A stretch of 64,000 nt of DNA, from contig NZ_CP107031.2 in assembly GCF_027474845.2 (NCBI RefSeq), positions 3,239,001 to 3,303,000 on the forward strand. The letters run 5' to 3'. The notes below the pieces were generated by a model, which worked only from the letters and a program-made list of their open reading frames with translations, searched no databases and was not told the DNA's origin. Shown here in pieces: positions 59,758-64,000 of this stretch. Position 1 is the stretch's first letter; every line of letters starts with the position of its first letter. The position numbers and the translations under genes were made by a program. This stretch comes from Maribacter aestuarii. GTDB taxonomy: Bacteria; Bacteroidota; Bacteroidia; Flavobacteriales; Flavobacteriaceae.

Positions 59758-60501
59758 ATGTTTGATTTTTTTTCAAAGAAATATTATTTAGTAGATGAAT
59801 TAGATGGATTCGTCGATATACACAACCATATCATTCCAGGAATTGACGATGGAGCAAAAAATGTTCAAGAATCAGTTTCTTTAATTAAAGCTTTTGGTGC
59901 TATAGGTGTTGAAAATTTCATATGTACTCCTCATATCATGTCTAATTATTATCCAAATGATAGCAATAGTATTTTTGAAGCATTAGACCTACTTCATATT
60001 GAATTAGAAAGAATAGGATTGAAGGATGTCACACTTAGGGCTTCCGCAGAACATATGATCGATGCAAATTTTGAGAATTTAGTGCAAGAGAATAAGGTGC
60101 TTACTCTAGATGAAAATTATCTATTAATGGAAATGTCCTATTTGCAAAAGTCAATCAATTTCAAACAAGCGGTTGGAAAAGTTAAAGAAAAGCGACTTTT
60201 TCCAATTTTGGCTCATCCGGAACGCTACGTTTATATGCACGGTAGTATGTCTAACTATCAAAAAATAAAAGAGCAAGGAGTTTTATTTCAATTGAATATG
60301 TTGTCTTTGGGAGATTATTATGGTGGGGAGGTTAAAAAAGCTACGGTTCAACTTCTAAAATCCAATCAAATAGATTTTATTGCTTCTGATGTTCATAATG
60401 AAAGACAGTTTATATATTTGAAAGAACTCACTCTAAGCAAAAACTTACTAGAACTGGTACGTCCAGTAATTGAAAGGACCAAATACAATTTCAACCCTTA
60501 G
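59758..60501 (+). CDS. CpsB/YwqE-type tyrosine-protein phosphatase (PHP fold)
   Basis: 247 residues, no signal peptide. PHP metal-binding motifs: VDIHNHIIPGIDDGA near the N-terminus, FICTPHIMSNYYPND, LRASAEHMID, PILAHPERY and DFIASDVHNERQ. The family dephosphorylates the tyrosine-rich tail of Wzc-like kinases, which cycles capsule/EPS export. The Wzc-like kinase gene lies convergently only 14 bp away, which fits this pairing. Confidence 0.93.
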   Translation: MFDFFSKKYYLVDELDGFVDIHNHIIPGIDDGAKNVQESVSLIKAFGAIGVENFICTPHIMSNYYPNDSNSIFEALDLLHIELERIGLKDVTLRASAEHMIDANFENLVQENKVLTLDENYLLMEMSYLQKSINFKQAVGKVKEKRLFPILAHPERYVYMHGSMSNYQKIKEQGVLFQLNMLSLGDYYGGEVKKATVQLLKSNQIDFIASDVHNERQFIYLKELTLSKNLLELVRPVIERTKYNFNP

Positions 60502-60515
60502 ACTATTCTGGTCGC

Positions 60516-62885
60516 TCAGAATTTCCACCATTTTGTAGTGCCCTTCCCATAATGATAACCATACTTTCCGCCGTAGCCTAAGTTGGACTCTTTCACATCA
60601 TTTACGATGAACGATAAACCTGGTAATTTTCCTTCTTCCTTTAGTTTCATAGGAAATTCAATGACTTTTTTCTCTGTATTCCCCGCCCTTGTTACATACA
60701 GAATTTGATCGGCGTACTCAGTTAATAAAAGAGTGTCTGTCACGACCATTAGCGGAGCGGTATCAACAATTACATAGTCATAATGCTGCGATGTTTCCTC
60801 AAAAAGTTGTTTCATTCTATCCCCCATCAATAATTCAGACGGGTTTGGAGGTACTTTACCTGAATATATAATATCTATAGTACTAGTATGTACAAGCAGG
60901 GATTTAATGATATCTTGACTTGATAGGCTATGGTTAAATAAGTATTCTGTTAAACCTTCGTCACCAGTTTTTTTCGATACTTTTAGTTTATCCACGTTCT
61001 TTCCCGCAAAAAAATTATGAAGTTTAGGATTACGAATATCCGCTCCAATAAGTAGTACTTTTTTTTCCGTGCTTGCCAAAATCATGGCCAAATTTGAAGA
61101 GATAAACGTTTTTCCCTCCCCAGGAACGGTGGAGGTAACGAAAATAATATTGTTGCGTCCGTTCTTTTTTGATTTTATTATATAGTCCAGATTCGTTCTT
61201 AGAATTCTCATGGACTCGCTTAGTACAGAACGATCATCTTTTTTTACCAATAAATCGTCTTTTCTCCCTACACTTGGAATTTCACCAATAACATTGATTC
61301 CTTTAACCAAGTTCTCTAACTCATTCTTATTATTTATTTTATTATCTAGCAACTGGTTCACATAAATAATGGAAAATGGAACTAAGAGTCCTAGAATTAG
61401 TGAAGCTAAATAGACAATTGTTTTTTTTGGCTTAACTGGTCCCTGCTGAATCAAATATGCATAATCAATAATTTTGGATTTTGGTGAACTGGAAGCCATG
61501 GTTATTTGTGATTCTTCTCTTTTTTGTAGTAAGTAGAGGAAAAGTGATTCTGTTGTTTGCTGTTGTCTCTCTATATCCCTCAATTCTCGGGAATTTTTGG
61601 GAGCTGAATAAATTTTAGAATTAATTCGCGATAACTGACCAGATAGATTATTTACTTGTAGTCCTAGATTTCTCTCCATTCCGCTCAGACTGGAACTTAT
61701 ACTTTGCTTTAAACCGACTAACTGCTGGTCTAAATTGACTATTATAGGATTTTTTTCATCTGCACTTTTTAGAAGTCTTTTTCTTTCGAGGACTAATTCA
61801 TTATAGCGAGCCGTTGTGTTAGCTATACTACCATCGGAAAGACCTACGTTGGAAGGAAGGACTTCAAATCCGTTTTCTTCTGATAAATAACTGTTCATGC
61901 TGGAAGCTATATTCAATTGGGTACGTGCGTTTTCCAACTCCTGTCTATTGGAGGCACTTACATTTAAGGCGATATTGGATTCATTTGCAATATCTGTCAC
62001 TCCTTTTTCGGTTTTAAACTCTTGCGCACTTTGGTCTACAGATGTTAATTCTTTAGAAATTTCCCTTATCCTTTCATCAATAAAATTAGAAGTTCTATCA
62101 GCAATAATTTTCTTATCTTCTACAGCATTTGAATTATAAACTTCCACTAACTTATTTAAAATGTCCAAACCTTTTTGAGGTATAGGGTCGGTAAGAGATA
62201 TGGTAATAATATTTGAAAGTTCATCTGTAGCACCAATTGCTACTTTCTGCTGATAAGATTCGGCAACCGAAACCACAGGTGTAATATTTATTCTGATTTT
62301 TTGTCCAATATAATCCTTTAGATAATCTAAGTTTGGCGTAATAACGATATCACCCAAAGGCGTTGATATATTTTCTCCGTAGGAGAAAATCTTAGAGGGA
62401 CTATCCAAATCTAGACTGTAACCAAAAGAACTACTTGAAGAAAGCTTGCTGAAAAAGGTGAAATCTGAACTGTTAATGATTGAATCAGTAGCTATAAAGT
62501 TAATTTTGAATGGCCTTCTGTTATATATTTCCGAATTTTTTACATTGCCAAGAACAGTATATTTAACATTCAGTTGCAGGTCTTTGACAACTTGGATAAA
62601 ATTAGATCGAGAATTTAATATCTCTATTTCATCCTCAATTTTATTTACACCTTCGCTCAAAAACTCTAAATCACTAAAAGCAGCCAATTCAGATGAAGAA
62701 TTTTTTTCTTCTAGAATATGTAATTTTGCCTGAACGGCGAATTCAGGTGTCGTATACCTAAGATAGATCATTGCAATGAAAATCCCTATTCCACAGCAAA
62801 GTAGAAACCATTTCCAATGTCTGATATAGCCTTTTAATACTTCGGCTAAGTTCATATTAGAATTGATTAAGTCTTTTGATTCCAT
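60516..62885 (-). CDS. Wzc-like polysaccharide co-polymerase and tyrosine autokinase
   Basis: 789 residues. Wzz domain between two helices (first ~24-43, WKWFLLCCGIGIFIAMIYL; second ~485-508, IVYLASLILGLLVPFSIIYV) with a coiled-coil-rich periplasmic part (~260-450). The cytoplasmic BY-kinase has Walker A STVPGEGKTF (~586), Walker A' LIGADIRNPKL and Walker B YVIVDTAPLM. The C-terminus has a Tyr-containing tail (GYGGKYGYHYGKG), shorter than in E. coli Wzc. It controls capsule/EPS chain length and works with Wza (63 bp... next gene upstream) and the CpsB phosphatase. Confidence 0.94.
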   Translation of the reverse strand: MESKDLINSNMNLAEVLKGYIRHWKWFLLCCGIGIFIAMIYLRYTTPEFAVQAKLHILEEKNSSSELAAFSDLEFLSEGVNKIEDEIEILNSRSNFIQVVKDLQLNVKYTVLGNVKNSEIYNRRPFKINFIATDSIINSSDFTFFSKLSSSSSFGYSLDLDSPSKIFSYGENISTPLGDIVITPNLDYLKDYIGQKIRINITPVVSVAESYQQKVAIGATDELSNIITISLTDPIPQKGLDILNKLVEVYNSNAVEDKKIIADRTSNFIDERIREISKELTSVDQSAQEFKTEKGVTDIANESNIALNVSASNRQELENARTQLNIASSMNSYLSEENGFEVLPSNVGLSDGSIANTTARYNELVLERKRLLKSADEKNPIIVNLDQQLVGLKQSISSSLSGMERNLGLQVNNLSGQLSRINSKIYSAPKNSRELRDIERQQQTTESLFLYLLQKREESQITMASSSPKSKIIDYAYLIQQGPVKPKKTIVYLASLILGLLVPFSIIYVNQLLDNKINNKNELENLVKGINVIGEIPSVGRKDDLLVKKDDRSVLSESMRILRTNLDYIIKSKKNGRNNIIFVTSTVPGEGKTFISSNLAMILASTEKKVLLIGADIRNPKLHNFFAGKNVDKLKVSKKTGDEGLTEYLFNHSLSSQDIIKSLLVHTSTIDIIYSGKVPPNPSELLMGDRMKQLFEETSQHYDYVIVDTAPLMVVTDTLLLTEYADQILYVTRAGNTEKKVIEFPMKLKEEGKLPGLSFIVNDVKESNLGYGGKYGYHYGKGTTKWWKF

Positions 62886-62945
62886 ATATTAGAAAGAATT
62901 AGATCTGCAACCGTCAAAGGGAGTTTTGTGTGAACTAAAAGAAGT

Positions 62946-63725
62946 TTAATTACTACTGGTTATAATAAAAACCGATGAGGTTATTACAACTGATGCAATT
63001 GATACCCAAATTGATGCTCTTGTATCTAAGGAAGAGGAAGAGACCGCTGATTTATTAGGTTCAACATAAACCACATCATTTTGTGTAAGGTAGTAAACAG
63101 GAGAATTCAAGGATTCCTTTTTGGTTAAATCAATTCTAGTGTAAACTTTAGTTCCATTAAAATCTCTAATAACCAACACGTTATCTCTCATACCTTTTAT
63201 TGTCAAATCATTTGCTAGACCCAATGCTTCTAAAACAGTTATTTGTTCACCATTTACTAAGTAAGTGCCTGGGCTTCTAACTTCACCTAGTATAGTTACA
63301 GTAAAGTTCTTCAAACGAAGATTTATTATAGGGTTTTTAAGATATGGTTCCAATTTTTCCTTTAATAATTCTTTGGTTTCCTCCGGAGACATTCCGACAA
63401 TTCTGACATTTCCGATGACTGGAAAATCTATTTCGCCATTCTTGTCTATGATATAATCTATTTGTTCGGCTCTTATTCCACCCTCCTCAGAACCTTTAAG
63501 TAAATTAAAAGGAAGGCTCGCTTCAGGATCAAGGGTCGATACATGTACACTTATAACATCATCAATTTTAAATTTCTGAGTATGAGAATTATCACTTATT
63601 ATAGTCTCGTAGTCTTGGGCATTTTGAAAGTAAACGATTTCCTTTTTACTAGTACATGAAAAGGTAATAATACACATTATGATAACTATGGAACTGAGAC
63701 GTAGAGATTTTATTTTTTCTAGCAT
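62946..63725 (-). CDS. Wza-like polysaccharide export lipoprotein
   Basis: 259 residues. Lipoprotein leader with lipobox ITFSC (Cys ~24). Then the Poly_export domain (~45-125; FKIDDVISVHVSTLDPEAS, IDKNGEIDFPVIGNVRIVGMSPEE) and a SLBB domain (~140-200; VTILGEVRSPGTYLVNGEQITVLEALGLAND). A C-terminal hydrophobic segment (WVSIASVVITSSVFIITSS) may be the outer-membrane helix of the octameric pore. Lies 60 bp upstream of Wzc in the same direction. Confidence 0.94.
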   Translation of the reverse strand: MLEKIKSLRLSSIVIIMCIITFSCTSKKEIVYFQNAQDYETIISDNSHTQKFKIDDVISVHVSTLDPEASLPFNLLKGSEEGGIRAEQIDYIIDKNGEIDFPVIGNVRIVGMSPEETKELLKEKLEPYLKNPIINLRLKNFTVTILGEVRSPGTYLVNGEQITVLEALGLANDLTIKGMRDNVLVIRDFNGTKVYTRIDLTKKESLNSPVYYLTQNDVVYVEPNKSAVSSSSLDTRASIWVSIASVVITSSVFIITSSN

Positions 63726-63762
63726 GTTATTCTATTTTGTTTCCTGCAAGAATAATGAAAAA

Positions 63763-64000
63763 TTATGACTGAACAATCTTTAAATTGGGTTTACTTAGAC
63801 CCTCAGTTTTATCTTCTTTTTTATCCAATTCGCACAAATCAGAGTTTTTAGATATATACTCCGGAACAATTTCTTTCATTAACTTGACTGTATTCCCGTT
63901 AAAAAACATATTTGTAATGCAAAGCTCATCAATTTTAGACCTTGTCTTTGCATAATCCAATTCTCGGACCTTGCTAATTTTTATTTTTTTATGGTAAGTG
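63763..64000 (-). CDS. CapD/FlaA1-like nucleoside-diphosphate-sugar epimerase/dehydratase, C-terminal end
   Basis: Partial: the reading frame is open to the window edge and contains about 79 residues, ending ...SKPNLKIVQS. The stretch KIKISKVRELDYAKTRSKIDEL and then VKLMKEIVPEYISKNSDLCELDKKE fits the C-terminus of membrane-associated 4,6-dehydratases/epimerases of the FlaA1/CapD family (recalled as REYDY...MKEIVPEFISNNS). The family makes modified UDP-sugars for the first step of glycan assembly. It precedes Wza on the same strand, the expected order in such loci. The N-terminal Rossmann domain is outside the window. Confidence 0.75.
   Translation of the reverse strand, partial: TYHKKIKISKVRELDYAKTRSKIDELCITNMFFNGNTVKLMKEIVPEYISKNSDLCELDKKEDKTEGLSKPNLKIVQS

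Overview
The window looks like a chromosome segment of a marine Flavobacteriaceae-type Bacteroidota. Supporting signs are a SusC/SusD pair, type IX secretion sorting domains (type B at the left edge, type A near 52.7 kb), many FG-GAP/VCBS and ASPIC/UnbV surface proteins, BshA (bacillithiol synthesis), a TamB/LptD/MlaD envelope set, scarce Shine-Dalgarno sequences, TAnnTTTG-like -7 boxes and an AT-rich base composition. The genus is not determined.

Layout. 0-0.6 kb: 3' end of a T9SS type B cargo protein. 0.7-6.6 kb (+): SGNH hydrolase, secreted FG-GAP protein, FG-GAP lipoprotein and an alpha/beta-hydrolase lipoprotein, tightly packed. 6.6-15.4 kb (-): SusC, SusD and an FG-GAP/ASPIC lipoprotein. 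The two convergent blocks resemble a glycan-uptake locus with esterases but no recognisable glycoside hydrolase. 15.8-43 kb is mostly housekeeping and envelope: methyltransferase, AI-2E exporter, DUF4159, DUF1223, RsmE, TsaD, TamB, PfkA, Gap, a BadF-type kinase, RidA, LptD, amidase, MlaD, two Fe-S proteins, a GH3/serine-hydrolase fusion, BshA and an OmpA-like protein. 43-52.3 kb is an AT-rich surface-polysaccharide cassette: two ATP-grasp enzymes, a formyltransferase, an acyltransferase, the initiating sugar transferase, and two paralogous FemAB/GNAT-like proteins flanking an FAD/NAD(P)-binding protein. 52.7-58.0 kb is one giant secreted multidomain gene. 58.3-64 kb holds MnmE, a CpsB-type phosphatase, Wzc, Wza and the 3' end of a CapD-like epimerase/dehydratase, the second half of the capsule/EPS machinery.

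Three things stand out. (1) Six genes are each split by one apparent single-base length error at a short A/T run (five need one more base, one needs one fewer); reading across the run restores a family-length protein every time. This points to homopolymer sequencing errors, true decay or slippage. (2) The giant gene at 52.7-58.0 kb has AT-rich ends and a sharply bounded GC-rich core of about 3.6 kb in the same reading frame, which suggests intragenic replacement from a GC-rich donor. (3) That gene has an in-frame TGA where Trp is expected, flanked by two identical 48-bp repeats exactly 900 bp apart and in frame. Recombination between them would remove the stop and rejoin the T9SS sorting signal.

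No tRNA, rRNA, CRISPR array or insertion sequence was recognised.
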